From IMG/VR virus record IMGVR_UViG_3300037076_000126, positions 1 through 23,672 of that record: DNA of 23,672 nt. One strand, 5' to 3'. The notes under the pieces are model-generated. The model was not told the DNA's origin. It searched no databases and was given only the letters and a program-made list of their open reading frames with translations. The stretch's first letter is position 1; each line of letters opens with the position of its first letter. This document shows positions 1-7,510 of the stretch, one piece after another. Origin of the DNA: a virus. Made by a program: the position numbers and the translations under genes.

Positions 1-92
1 CATGTATATACATATAAGTCAAAAGTAGAAAACGTTGATTTATTTTCAATTAATATTAAGTTGACATTGGTATAAATTTCACTGTTTTTCAT
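1..92 (-). CDS. Partial CDS, N-terminus of an unknown protein running off the window
   Basis: An open frame starts at an ATG at 92-90 and stays open for 30 codons to the window edge, beginning MKNSEIYTNVNLILIENKS. Its ATG shares a base with the TGA of the glycosyltransferase upstream (TGATG), the tight coupling seen between other genes on this strand, and this is the main reason to believe it. Too little is visible to assign a family. It could be another member of the sugar-modification operon, but that is only inferred from position. Confidence 0.5.
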   Translation of the reverse strand, partial: MKNSEIYTNVNLILIENKSTFSTFDLYVYT

Positions 93-1063
93 CAAATTTC
101 AATAAAACATATGAATGTAAATAATACATCATCGAATTTAGTCGAATATGTATCCCATTTATTATTTTTTAATTCTTTTCTATTTAGATTTGATAATATA
201 TCGACTAAATCATGTCCATCATTATACAGTAATGCTTTCCCATCTAATAACTCTATATGACATTTATCGTAGTTAGGATTTCCACGCCCACTCCACGTTA
301 TAATCGGCTTATTGGCGACTGAAAATTCTCCACATGCTAAACCAAACGTTTCCCCCATACATCTTCCATGTAACATTATATCACACGAATGTATAATATT
401 AAATTTTTCTTCTTCACTTTCAACCCATGGAATATACACTATTCGGTCATGATAATAAAAGGGAGTTGTTGATAAAAAAAAGAATATAATATCTTTTCTT
501 AATTCTAATATCTGTCTTATCGCTTCATGCACAAATGGCAAGTCAAAACTGTCAACCCCACCAATTCTCCCGATTATAATGGTATCCTCCGAAATTCCCA
601 TTTCTTCTCTCACATTTATAGTGGGATTTATATTTTTTATAATATGAGGAACATATAGAGATTTATTGAATTTTTTAGCTAAATATTTAGATACTCCCGC
701 ATAAACAGTTCCGTGTGGCGCAGTCATATTAAAAACACAATACATTCCCGATTTACAGTTAGATGGAATAATATTATCGTTTTCGCCCGATTTGATCATA
801 TGAATAAAATCAATTTTATTAGTATCTATAAAGGACTCTATTTCATGATTTATATGGGATGTATTGTGTGGTTTATGGTCATAATTATAAGTGAATACGT
901 TAAAATTTTCCTTTAGTTTAGTTATACCTTCGTTTTTACTTTTATTCGATGTTATAAAAGATATGTTATGTCCAAGTATGGATTTTAATGCTATACCATA
1001 ATCTAATGGAGCTTTCCCGCTACCCCTCCCATCAAATTGTTCACAGTGTATTGCTATATTCAT
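92..1063 (-). CDS. Glycosyltransferase, GT-B fold (GT4-like)
   Basis: This is probably a retaining nucleotide-sugar glycosyltransferase. The N-terminal domain opens MNIAIHCEQFDGRGSG, a typical first beta strand and Gly-rich loop. The C-terminal domain carries the E-x7-E signature of GT4 enzymes in GETFGLACGEF (Glu about 238 and 246 from the ATG), followed by ANKPIIT. The acceptor and donor cannot be read from the sequence. I chose the ATG at 1063 because AAGGTG lies 7 bases upstream, one of the few good Shine-Dalgarno sites here; an in-frame GTG nine bases earlier overlaps that site. The start lies inside the 3' end of the next gene upstream, so the two are translationally coupled. It is one of several sugar-transfer genes in this minus-strand block, probably acting on virion, DNA or host-surface glycans. 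Confidence 0.75.
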   Translation of the reverse strand: MNIAIHCEQFDGRGSGKAPLDYGIALKSILGHNISFITSNKSKNEGITKLKENFNVFTYNYDHKPHNTSHINHEIESFIDTNKIDFIHMIKSGENDNIIPSNCKSGMYCVFNMTAPHGTVYAGVSKYLAKKFNKSLYVPHIIKNINPTINVREEMGISEDTIIIGRIGGVDSFDLPFVHEAIRQILELRKDIIFFFLSTTPFYYHDRIVYIPWVESEEEKFNIIHSCDIMLHGRCMGETFGLACGEFSVANKPIITWSGRGNPNYDKCHIELLDGKALLYNDGHDLVDILSNLNRKELKNNKWDTYSTKFDDVLFTFICFIEI

Positions 1064-1781
1064 ATGTCGCACCTTTTATTTTTAATTTTTCCGCCCTATC
1101 CACCGTTCCTCTTTTTATAAAATATTCATTCATTTCTTGTTGAGCTAATATATTATAATTTGATAGGTGTGGATTGTCTTTAACCGTGCCATTGCTTATA
1201 TGAATAACTGGAGTCCAGTCACATACTCCAATTTTCCAATTGTTATCTTCACAAATAAATCCGGTCATTAAATCCTGAACCCATCCATATTTACTATCAA
1301 ATGATTTTGCAGTTTCTACAAATTTTCTTTTCATTAATGGACACATATAATCTACGAATGGAACTATTCTTAAATTTGTAGAATTCCAACAATGCATTTG
1401 TTTCCAAAAACACTGAGATTTCTCCGGCTGTATTACACATGGAGAAATTACCATTAAATCGTCTTGTTTGAATAATAAGTCTCTCAATGTTTTAATGAAG
1501 TTATTTCCATGTAAAATAATATCTGAACTATAAAATCCAAATGAATCATATTGGGGATTGTCGATGAATAATTTCATTGCCATATCCAATCCCCCACCAA
1601 AATAAACATTTTCGTCAGATTTATATGTGGAATATTTGCTAGATTTTCCTTCGTCGCTTCCATTGTCTATTACAATTAATTCATAATTTCCAGAATTTTC
1701 ATATGGTTTTAACATTTCATATAATTGATCGGTATATTTGATCGTATTATGGTGGAGAATAACTATTAAGCTTTTTGTCAT
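1041..1781 (-). CDS. Glycosyltransferase, family 2-like (GT-A)
   Basis: This protein of 246 residues has the layout of a small GT2 enzyme. The start LIVILHHNTIKYTDQLYEML and the VIDNGSD strand-loop near residue 40 match the nucleotide-binding half of GT-A domains. A Gly-rich GGGLDMAM segment and a YSSDIIL strand follow, in the position of the usual metal-binding D-x-D, although no clean DxD is visible. The sugar and acceptor are unknown. The ATG overlaps the TGA of the FkbM methyltransferase gene by four bases (ATGA), and the 3' end overlaps the next glycosyltransferase, so three sugar-related genes are read as one coupled unit. Confidence 0.65.
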   Translation of the reverse strand: MTKSLIVILHHNTIKYTDQLYEMLKPYENSGNYELIVIDNGSDEGKSSKYSTYKSDENVYFGGGLDMAMKLFIDNPQYDSFGFYSSDIILHGNNFIKTLRDLLFKQDDLMVISPCVIQPEKSQCFWKQMHCWNSTNLRIVPFVDYMCPLMKRKFVETAKSFDSKYGWVQDLMTGFICEDNNWKIGVCDWTPVIHISNGTVKDNPHLSNYNILAQQEMNEYFIKRGTVDRAEKLKIKGATYEYSNTL

Positions 1782-2515
1782 ACTTGTCGTAAATTTATAC
1801 TTAATTTTTTATCGGAAATATTTATATTTTTTGGAACGCATAAATGATCGCACGGATACTCATTTATTATTTGATATACATCATAATTTAATTGATTTTT
1901 AATAAACTTAGTTAATTCGGTTGTAGTTGTGTTATATCTAGTTAAATGACAATCTTCCATTTCAACAAATAATATAGGATTATGCGTTTTGATAATATCT
2001 AACATTCCATTTAATGCAAATAATTCACATCCTTGAATATCCAGTTTTATAAACTTTATCTTTTCTGTAATAAATCCATCCAATTTTACCATATTAATGG
2101 AATCTCCGGTAGAATTCAAATTAACCCATGTATTTCCGATATTTCCGGGAAGCTGATAGTTAGGAGGTGTTATAGATATAATTTTATTTTCATTTCCTAT
2201 AGCGCAATTGTATGTTGTCACATTACTCAATCCATTGATAAATACATTACAATTTAATTGTTGATATATTATTCTAAGTGGTTCAAACGAATATACTTTT
2301 CCTATATCTCCTACCAATTTCGACATTGTTATTGTGTGAAATCCACAATTAGCACCGGCATCAATAACACGATCTCCTATATTTAAAAATGCATTTACTA
2401 TAGTTCTAAAATGTGGCTCATATTCTTTATTCTTAGCGACCATATTCGTCAATGCATCATTTTCTAACATGATCATTAATCTATCGTCCAATTCAACTTG
2501 GCATATAGGTAACAT
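1778..2515 (-). CDS. FkbM-family SAM-dependent methyltransferase
   Basis: Likely an O-methyltransferase acting on a sugar or glycan. Motif I is clear, VIDAGANCGFHT at about residues 50-61, followed by an acidic residue in YSFEP (Glu78), which binds the SAM ribose. The FkbM hallmark FIKLDIQGCELFALNG lies at about 155-170 (Asp159, Gly162, Glu164). The later VEMED strand is also typical. The length of 245 aa is normal for the family. It sits between two glycosyltransferases and overlaps the downstream one by four bases, which supports a role in capping or modifying a sugar made by its neighbours. No Shine-Dalgarno sequence precedes the ATG. Confidence 0.85.
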   Translation of the reverse strand: MLPICQVELDDRLMIMLENDALTNMVAKNKEYEPHFRTIVNAFLNIGDRVIDAGANCGFHTITMSKLVGDIGKVYSFEPLRIIYQQLNCNVFINGLSNVTTYNCAIGNENKIISITPPNYQLPGNIGNTWVNLNSTGDSINMVKLDGFITEKIKFIKLDIQGCELFALNGMLDIIKTHNPILFVEMEDCHLTRYNTTTTELTKFIKNQLNYDVYQIINEYPCDHLCVPKNINISDKKLSINLRQV

Positions 2516-2520
2516 ATATT

Positions 2521-2736
2521 TTATTCTTTAAAAACCTCAATACACAGCACATTATCGTCATTTATCAAAATCATAACTCCATCAGTGCGGAAAAATTTTG
2601 TAAATTGTCCTTGTTTTATTGATTTTGACAGTATTCCGTTAAATGTTCGTTTTACTCCACCCTTGAAATGTATTATCTGCGTAATTATATCTCCTTGTTC
2701 ACTAACAGATGATTTTAAATTTAATTCATTATTCAT
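2521..2736 (-). CDS. Small conserved-looking protein of unknown function
   Basis: A 71-residue protein of alternating short hydrophobic and polar stretches (IITQIIHFKGGVKRTFNGIL, then VMILINDDNVLCIEVF) that suggests a small all-beta fold. I do not recognise the family. It starts within the last codons of the GT2 gene upstream (four-base overlap) and ends five bases before the methyltransferase gene, so it belongs to the same transcript. There is no signal peptide or membrane segment. A regulatory or structural role is possible but not shown. Confidence 0.6.
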   Translation of the reverse strand: MNNELNLKSSVSEQGDIITQIIHFKGGVKRTFNGILSKSIKQGQFTKFFRTDGVMILINDDNVLCIEVFKE

Positions 2737-3431
2737 TTTATTGTATGCCCCATATTTTCTTCTTTTGTAAATTGCGAATTATAACGTAAATTAGTAGCAA
2801 TTTGAGTTTCTATAGTTTTATCATGATATAATGCCCATTCTTCTTCGGCTGGAAGAAATGAATATTCTTTATATCCAAGTATGCGCTCATGTAATTTTCC
2901 GGTCCATTTGATTCTAGGATAATCATTTTTTAGGATGCGACCTTGAAAATCTGGAAAATTAACCCGTAATGTGTTGTAGGTAGGAGAGTTATCTAATTTC
3001 CACCCCCACTGTTTAGCATGAGTTTCATTAACTCCTTTAAATATATTAATCCGTGACACCCAATATAATTCAATATTTGGATTGCTTTCTAGTAGTAATC
3101 TTAAAGACTCGCCAAGAAGAGAAATTGGAGGCAGTTCATCGGAATCAATATGAAAACAATAATCTTTACTGGAATGTTCTATACACTTATTCTTAAAGGC
3201 GGCATAATCTTTATTGAGAGAATAATAAAATACTTTAAAATTGCCTTCTCTATTATTGGACTTCTGATAATCCAATACTATTTGTTCGGTTTCTTTAGAA
3301 AAATTATCTTTATCAATAACTACTACAATTTCATCTTCCGGTGTAACGTGCATTACCAATGTTATTAATAATTGACGTAACGTATCGGTTTCGTTACATG
3401 TAGTAACACAATATGAAATAGTGGTCGGCAT
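2733..3431 (-). CDS. Glycosyltransferase family 2
   Basis: A 232-residue GT-A enzyme. The N-terminus ISYCVTTCNETDTL with EIVVVIDKDN is the usual GT2 UDP-sugar binding strand pattern. The metal-binding DxD is plain in FHIDSDELPP (Asp96 to Asp98). The later GRILKNDYPRIKWTGKLHERI segment is typical of phage and lipopolysaccharide GT2 enzymes, where a WxGxxHE motif follows the acceptor site. Donor and acceptor are unknown. It is the first gene after a strong promoter at 3445-3473 and leads the run 3431 to 1, so that promoter probably drives the whole sugar block. Confidence 0.85.
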   Translation of the reverse strand: MPTTISYCVTTCNETDTLRQLLITLVMHVTPEDEIVVVIDKDNFSKETEQIVLDYQKSNNREGNFKVFYYSLNKDYAAFKNKCIEHSSKDYCFHIDSDELPPISLLGESLRLLLESNPNIELYWVSRINIFKGVNETHAKQWGWKLDNSPTYNTLRVNFPDFQGRILKNDYPRIKWTGKLHERILGYKEYSFLPAEEEWALYHDKTIETQIATNLRYNSQFTKEENMGHTIK

Positions 3432-3444
3432 CTTAATAATTGTT

Positions 3445-3473
3445 ATTATATTAAATTTTAATCGAAATGTAAA
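3445..3473 (-). promoter_or_regulatory. Sigma70-type promoter for the glycosyltransferase operon
   Basis: On the minus strand TTTACA (3473-3468) is followed after 17 bases by a perfect TATAAT (3450-3445). The expected start of transcription is near 3438, seven bases before the ATG at 3431. The gene upstream ends at 3480, so the promoter fills the gap between the two. Confidence 0.7.
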
Positions 3474-3479
3474 GTTATT

Positions 3480-4088
3480 TTAATCTCTAAATATGATTAG
3501 TCGTATATTCGCTTTACCTTCTCCGTAATATTGATAAACTTCTTCTTTAGTTTTAATCTCGGTAAATTGATTATTATTTTTCATATCAATTATACCACAC
3601 TTTAAATTTTTCGAGAATGCTTCTAAAAATAATTTCTCCCAATACCACTTTCCCTTGGGCGTATGAACTCCATCAGACATGACAAATTCATACTTTTTAA
3701 GTATATTATTAAATATCCAATCTCTTGCTAATCCACGAAAATTCCGACTATTCCAGATGCTATGATTAACAATTCCATTAGAATGATCTAATTTAATTTC
3801 AGAATATGAATGATATAAATGAATGGTCGGTTCATGTTCTTCCATTAAATTTATAAATGTGTTATCTTCTTCTATCTTTTGATATATCCTAAAAGTAAAA
3901 CTCCCATACTTATGATGTCCTATTAAATTACTGTCTTTTTCAATTTTAACTGCTTCACCAGAATTAGCAATCCAATCATCTAATGCAATTGTATAATCCC
4001 GATACATTATCGGAGATTCGGTTAGCCCATACGTTTCTAGCATATATGACTTATAATCGAAGTTATATGCGTCGAATTCTTCGCTCAT
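3480..4088 (-). CDS. GNAT-like acyltransferase-fold protein, paralogue of 9762-10364
   Basis: A protein of 202 aa related to the gene at 9762-10364. Both begin with a YDYKSY/FDYKSY element and share a block HSIWNSRNFRGLARDWIF, then VMSDGVHTPKGKWYWEKLF. The order (R-x-x-G-L-A helix, then a strand with SD-x5-G-x3-W) resembles the acetyl-CoA binding part of GNAT acetyltransferases, and phage-encoded GNAT-like proteins often carry an SD...Q/T...G...W segment. The canonical Q/R-x-x-G-x-G/A is only partly kept, so an active acetyltransferase is an inference. It is followed after three bases by another coupled gene, and its own stop precedes the operon promoter at 3445-3473. Confidence 0.5.
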   Translation of the reverse strand: MSEEFDAYNFDYKSYMLETYGLTESPIMYRDYTIALDDWIANSGEAVKIEKDSNLIGHHKYGSFTFRIYQKIEEDNTFINLMEEHEPTIHLYHSYSEIKLDHSNGIVNHSIWNSRNFRGLARDWIFNNILKKYEFVMSDGVHTPKGKWYWEKLFLEAFSKNLKCGIIDMKNNNQFTEIKTKEEVYQYYGEGKANIRLIIFRD

Positions 4089-4091
4089 AAC

Positions 4092-4685
4092 TTATTGATT
4101 AGTCCGTAATCCTATTACAACATCACCAGCCACATCAGAATTCGCAAATAGATGTTCGATATTATCAGTTGGCGGAACTTCTTTTAGAGTTGCCGTATTT
4201 AAAATGAACAATATGACGCCATCATTGGCAAGTTCAACTCGATTTTTCCACATACTTAACCATATTTTAGATCCCATAACGCTTTGACGATTATCAGATA
4301 ATATGGGACAGTTCCATATCCTTGCCAATTCAATGTATAATGTCGATGCTGCTCGACTTGGATTATCCTGCATTTTATTTATTAATTTAGATTGATATGA
4401 TCCCTTTAGCCACCGTTTCTTATGGAATGTCGCTCCAATATGACATATTAAATCATCATCCTTTTTACTTATGATAGCAGCCCACCGATCACCAATATCT
4501 CCAAGTTCACCAAACACGATAAAATACCCACCGTCTATTTGATATGTATTTAATTTATTATTTTGCAATCTGACATTTAGCATATTAGATAGTGCATCAA
4601 TATTAGACGGAGTCAAATCTTGACAGATTCTAGGCATCTCTAATAATACTTCTTGTAATAACGTTTTTAATTTAATTTTCGGCAT
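4092..4685 (-). CDS. GNAT-like protein, tandem paralogue of 4689-5246
   Basis: A 197-residue protein clearly related to its upstream neighbour at 4689-5246. They share FGELGDIGDRW / YGDLNGLGDRW, then YQSK, PSRAASTLYIELARIWNCPILSD / PEKAASKLYIKLVTLWDCYILSN, then DGV/DGIV plus NTATLKEV / NTATKKEI. The middle holds the SD-x5-G-x3-W segment also seen in the 3480 and 9762 genes, suggesting a shared GNAT-like core. No catalytic function can be assigned. The pair is a tandem duplication that has diverged strongly. Gaps to both neighbours are three bases, so it is part of one transcript probably started at 6013. Confidence 0.5.
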   Translation of the reverse strand: MPKIKLKTLLQEVLLEMPRICQDLTPSNIDALSNMLNVRLQNNKLNTYQIDGGYFIVFGELGDIGDRWAAIISKKDDDLICHIGATFHKKRWLKGSYQSKLINKMQDNPSRAASTLYIELARIWNCPILSDNRQSVMGSKIWLSMWKNRVELANDGVILFILNTATLKEVPPTDNIEHLFANSDVAGDVVIGLRTNQ

Positions 4686-4688
4686 ACT

Positions 4689-5246
4689 TTATAGTTTTCG
4701 CAATCCTACCAATATATTTTCCGAATCAATATTATCAGAAAATATTTCATTGATATTATACTTTTTTATTTCTTTTTTCGTTGCTGTATTGTATACGAAG
4801 GGCACAATCCCGTCATTGGCCGAGAAAGTTCTATTTAATAATTCAATCCACACATTCATCCCATCCCCCGTCATTATACTATTTGAGAGTATATAGCAGT
4901 CCCACAACGTGACTAATTTGATATATAACTTTGAAGCGGCTTTCTCTGGATAAGATGTCAATTTTACTATTGCTTTTGATTGATATGTGATTTTATCATT
5001 TATAATAGATTTTACAAATATACCGCCCATGCAACATTCGTAGTTGCTATTTGTAATAACTACCCATCTATCGCCCAAGCCATTTAAATCCCCATATACC
5101 ACCCAGAAATCTTCTCCGATATTATTTTTTTTAGATAATACTAAATTTAGTTTATCTTGTATAAATAACTCAAAGTTGATGGACGAATTATCATGTGAGG
5201 CTGATAAATCTACTATCAAAGATTTCAATTTATTATCATTAAGCAT
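4689..5246 (-). CDS. GNAT-like protein, tandem paralogue of 4092-4685
   Basis: A 185-residue protein, the second member of the tandem pair. It keeps the GDRW block near residue 60, the AASKLYIKL helix, the ILSN-x5-G-x3-W element and the NTATKKEI stretch, ending in ENILVGLRKL where its partner has DVVIGLRTN. The shared ends show that the two genes are full-length relatives and not fragments. Function is unknown; the GNAT-like assignment rests on the same SD/SN...G...W pattern and is uncertain. It starts nine bases after the coiled-coil P-loop gene, with no Shine-Dalgarno. Confidence 0.5.
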   Translation of the reverse strand: MLNDNKLKSLIVDLSASHDNSSINFELFIQDKLNLVLSKKNNIGEDFWVVYGDLNGLGDRWVVITNSNYECCMGGIFVKSIINDKITYQSKAIVKLTSYPEKAASKLYIKLVTLWDCYILSNSIMTGDGMNVWIELLNRTFSANDGIVPFVYNTATKKEIKKYNINEIFSDNIDSENILVGLRKL

Positions 5247-5254
5247 AATTACAT

Positions 5255-6013
5255 TTACTCTTTATATTCAATTTTAACTTCAATTGATTTTACTTCTCTA
5301 TTTTCGATTAACATATCAACAAGTGGTGATAAGAATGATTTTTGAGATGTTTTATATTCACCTACCAAATCAACAACTCTTCTCTCAGAATCTATTTTTT
5401 CATTTAGTTCTCTGACGCTGGTTAATAATTCTCTATTAATAGTTTGACTGGTGTCTTTATCGGATTCATTTTCTCGATAAGTTAATAATTCATTTTTAAC
5501 TTTCACAAGGGTATCAATTAACTCTTTCTTTTCAGCCTCTAATTTTTCGATCCTTTCATCTAGCTTATATTGGATAGATAATGAAATGGCAAGATCATCT
5601 GTTAATTTCTTATTGAAATGTTCTAATGTAATATTATCTTGTTTATATCGATTAGCATCCGTTGATAAAGTTTCAATTTCAGTTGCGGCTTCTTGAAATA
5701 ATTGCTGTAAGAGACAATTATCAAGTAATATTGGATAATGATGTCCTCTTAATACAGTATCATAATTTGATGAGAATGGAATTGCTTTAATATTTTTCCG
5801 GAAACCGTTAAAATAATCAAGTTTAGTGTTTAAAACTCCGGCGGATTCTGAATTATGTGTCAATATAATGGCCGTATGAGTATCATGAATAACTTCTCCC
5901 GCCGCATACTTAGTATTTGTGGCTCCCATTAACATTCGGGTTGTATGTCCGACTCCTCGATTAACATTGTAATAGTTAACCAACTCTTTTAATTTATTTA
6001 GTATTTCACTCAT
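5255..6013 (-). CDS. P-loop-like protein with degenerate Walker A and a coiled coil
   Basis: A 252-residue protein with two parts. Residues about 18-100 look like the start of a P-loop NTPase: NRGVGHTTRML, a strand HTAIILTHN, then YPILLDN as a candidate Walker B. The lysine of Walker A is replaced by histidine (GVGHTT against GHGKTT in the relative at 12210-12593), so nucleotide hydrolysis is doubtful. From about residue 105 to 220 the sequence is rich in heptad-like K/E/L and should form a long coiled coil, with a short beta tail at the end (SIEVKIEYKE). The role is unknown; a scaffold or oligomer is likely. It has its own near-consensus promoter three bases upstream of the ATG. Confidence 0.6.
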   Translation of the reverse strand: MSEILNKLKELVNYYNVNRGVGHTTRMLMGATNTKYAAGEVIHDTHTAIILTHNSESAGVLNTKLDYFNGFRKNIKAIPFSSNYDTVLRGHHYPILLDNCLLQQLFQEAATEIETLSTDANRYKQDNITLEHFNKKLTDDLAISLSIQYKLDERIEKLEAEKKELIDTLVKVKNELLTYRENESDKDTSQTINRELLTSVRELNEKIDSERRVVDLVGEYKTSQKSFLSPLVDMLIENREVKSIEVKIEYKE

Positions 6014-6022
6014 AATTTAGTT

Positions 6023-6051
6023 ATTATATAATTATTTCAAGGAATTGTCAA
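6023..6051 (-). promoter_or_regulatory. Consensus sigma70 promoter giving a nearly leaderless mRNA
   Basis: Minus strand: TTGACA (6051-6046), 17-base spacer, TATAAT (6028-6023), a perfect match to both boxes. Transcription should start near 6016, three bases before the ATG at 6013. The -35 box lies inside the last codons of the endonuclease gene 6037-7353, so that gene was inserted or kept exactly against this promoter. Confidence 0.8.
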
Positions 6052-7353
6052 GTTATTTGATAATATTTCCGATATTTTCTTCATATCCCAATAAGGAATT
6101 CTTAATAATTTAATATTGTTATTTTTAGCATATTCATCCTTACGACGATCATGCTCTTTTGTTTTTAATAACTGGTCTTCTGTTGTTTTAGTTCCTCCAA
6201 AATACCCCTCACCATAATGCTGTTCCCCATCATACTCAATTAATAAATTCTGAGATGGAACGAAAAAATCGTATCTTAATAGTCTATTTCCAATTCCCAC
6301 TAGCCCATTAAATGTTTTCTGGCGTTGATATTCTAACATATTGATGTCTAAATAAACTCTGACTTTATGTTCTCCACTTGATAATTCGCAATATGGACAT
6401 CTACCATCATTTATATGCTCATATGGAATTTTTGAAAATGTTTTGTTGCATGTATTGCATATTATCTGAACTTGTGTATGTGCATTGATATAATTAACCA
6501 GAGAATAATTAAACAATTCTCCATATGTTGAATGTGCAATTTCAATCCATTTATGAGTAGTATATGGAACATTTCCAGCACATATTCCACATCCATGTCC
6601 TAGCAAATGTTGCATTGGCGTTTGTGGAAATTGTATATTACAAGTGCGGCATGTTATAATTACATGTGTGATTGCATTTGTATATTTCACAAATTCATAG
6701 CCATATAAGTCGCCATGTATGTGTTCAGCACGTTTAATAAAGTCAACTACGTTTGAGTGACAATTACCAGCACATTTTGAGCAGCCAATGCCTTGTAGAT
6801 GGTTAGATGCTCTTATATTGAATTCTCCATGTATAGGACAGATTACAATTCCGCTTGATTTTGAATCTGTATATTTAAATTTATGATAAGAATAGAAAAA
6901 GTTATGAATAATATTGGAACGAGTAATAAATTCTTCGATTGTCATTCGCCTGATATTTCCAACGTGTTCTACACTACATAATGGACACCCTTGACCACGA
7001 AGATGGTTTCCGGCCATTTGACTAAATACCGAATTATGAGAAGGACATATAATATCTATATGTGATTTAATATTTTCCCACTTGACTAAATCATATTTAT
7101 ATTTATTATTATGTATATTATTAGATTTAATTATAAATGTATCTAATGTATACGGCACATGATTAGAACACGCTGGACATCCAATGCCTTGCAGATGGTT
7201 AGATGCTCTTATATTGAATTCTCCGTGATATGGGCATATAACAATTCCTTTAGTATGCGAATCTACATAAATAAAATTGCCATAAGAATAGAAAAAGTTA
7301 TGTTCGATATTTGCTTTATCTATATATTCCGTCTGTGTTAATGGCTTACTCAT
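6037..7353 (-). CDS. Homing endonuclease with zinc-ribbon repeats and an EDxHD (Vsr-like) nuclease domain
   Basis: A 438-residue free-standing endonuclease. Residues about 36-325 hold five repeats, each with paired CxxC or CxxH sites around a pattern like ICPxHGEFNIRxxNHLxGxGCPxC, the DUF723-type DNA-binding zinc ribbon known from phage homing enzymes. Residues about 325-430 form a Vsr-like nuclease: Glu328 (SSGEHK), Asp362 (RYDFF), Glu373 and Asp375 (LIEYDGEQHY), His379 and Asp402, matching the EDxHD family. The protein ends KLLRIPYWDMKKISEIL, a tail also found as a remnant after the polymerase gene. It lies between a glycosyltransferase and a P-loop gene. A structured 5' region at 7357-7450 precedes the ATG, with no Shine-Dalgarno, which suggests translational control. 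Confidence 0.85.
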   Translation of the reverse strand: MSKPLTQTEYIDKANIEHNFFYSYGNFIYVDSHTKGIVICPYHGEFNIRASNHLQGIGCPACSNHVPYTLDTFIIKSNNIHNNKYKYDLVKWENIKSHIDIICPSHNSVFSQMAGNHLRGQGCPLCSVEHVGNIRRMTIEEFITRSNIIHNFFYSYHKFKYTDSKSSGIVICPIHGEFNIRASNHLQGIGCSKCAGNCHSNVVDFIKRAEHIHGDLYGYEFVKYTNAITHVIITCRTCNIQFPQTPMQHLLGHGCGICAGNVPYTTHKWIEIAHSTYGELFNYSLVNYINAHTQVQIICNTCNKTFSKIPYEHINDGRCPYCELSSGEHKVRVYLDINMLEYQRQKTFNGLVGIGNRLLRYDFFVPSQNLLIEYDGEQHYGEGYFGGTKTTEDQLLKTKEHDRRKDEYAKNNNIKLLRIPYWDMKKISEILSNNLTIP

Positions 7354-7356
7354 AAT

Positions 7357-7450
7357 CTGTCAGTGCCTTTTAATTTTAAATAGGAATACTACCTTAACCA
7401 TGAACTGCTTTGTTGGCACTGACAGTTGGTTGTAGTGGTAGTATTCCTAT
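7357..7450 (-). promoter_or_regulatory. Candidate H-type RNA pseudoknot in the leader of an endonuclease gene
   Basis: Two perfect inverted repeats are interleaved. Arm A, CTGTCAGTGCC (7357-7367), is complementary to GGCACTGACAG (7415-7425). Arm B, ATAGGAATACTACC (7380-7393), is complementary to GGTAGTATTCCTAT (7437-7450). The order A-B-A'-B' cannot form nested hairpins but is exactly the H-type pseudoknot order. In the minus-strand RNA the stems are 14 and 11 bp with loops of 11, 21 and 12 bases, the last being A/U only. The final arm ends three bases before the ATG of the endonuclease (7353), covering the ribosome-binding region. A near copy of part of arm A (TGTCAATGCC, 7471-7480) lies further upstream. 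No known riboswitch class was recognised. Confidence 0.7.
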
Positions 7451-7510
7451 AAATTGTTTCTTAGTTATAATGTCAATGCCTTATATTATACATATAAGCA
7501 AAGATAAGAA

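Noticed and set aside
713-916. Plus-strand open frames lying inside the minus-strand genes (for example 713-916, 7410-7697, 10539-10904, 11203-11454, 13434-13784, 15450-15686)
   Set aside because: They lie opposite well-supported coding sequence, are rich in Phe/Ile/Tyr/Cys as antisense of AT-rich codons, and show no motifs or starts.
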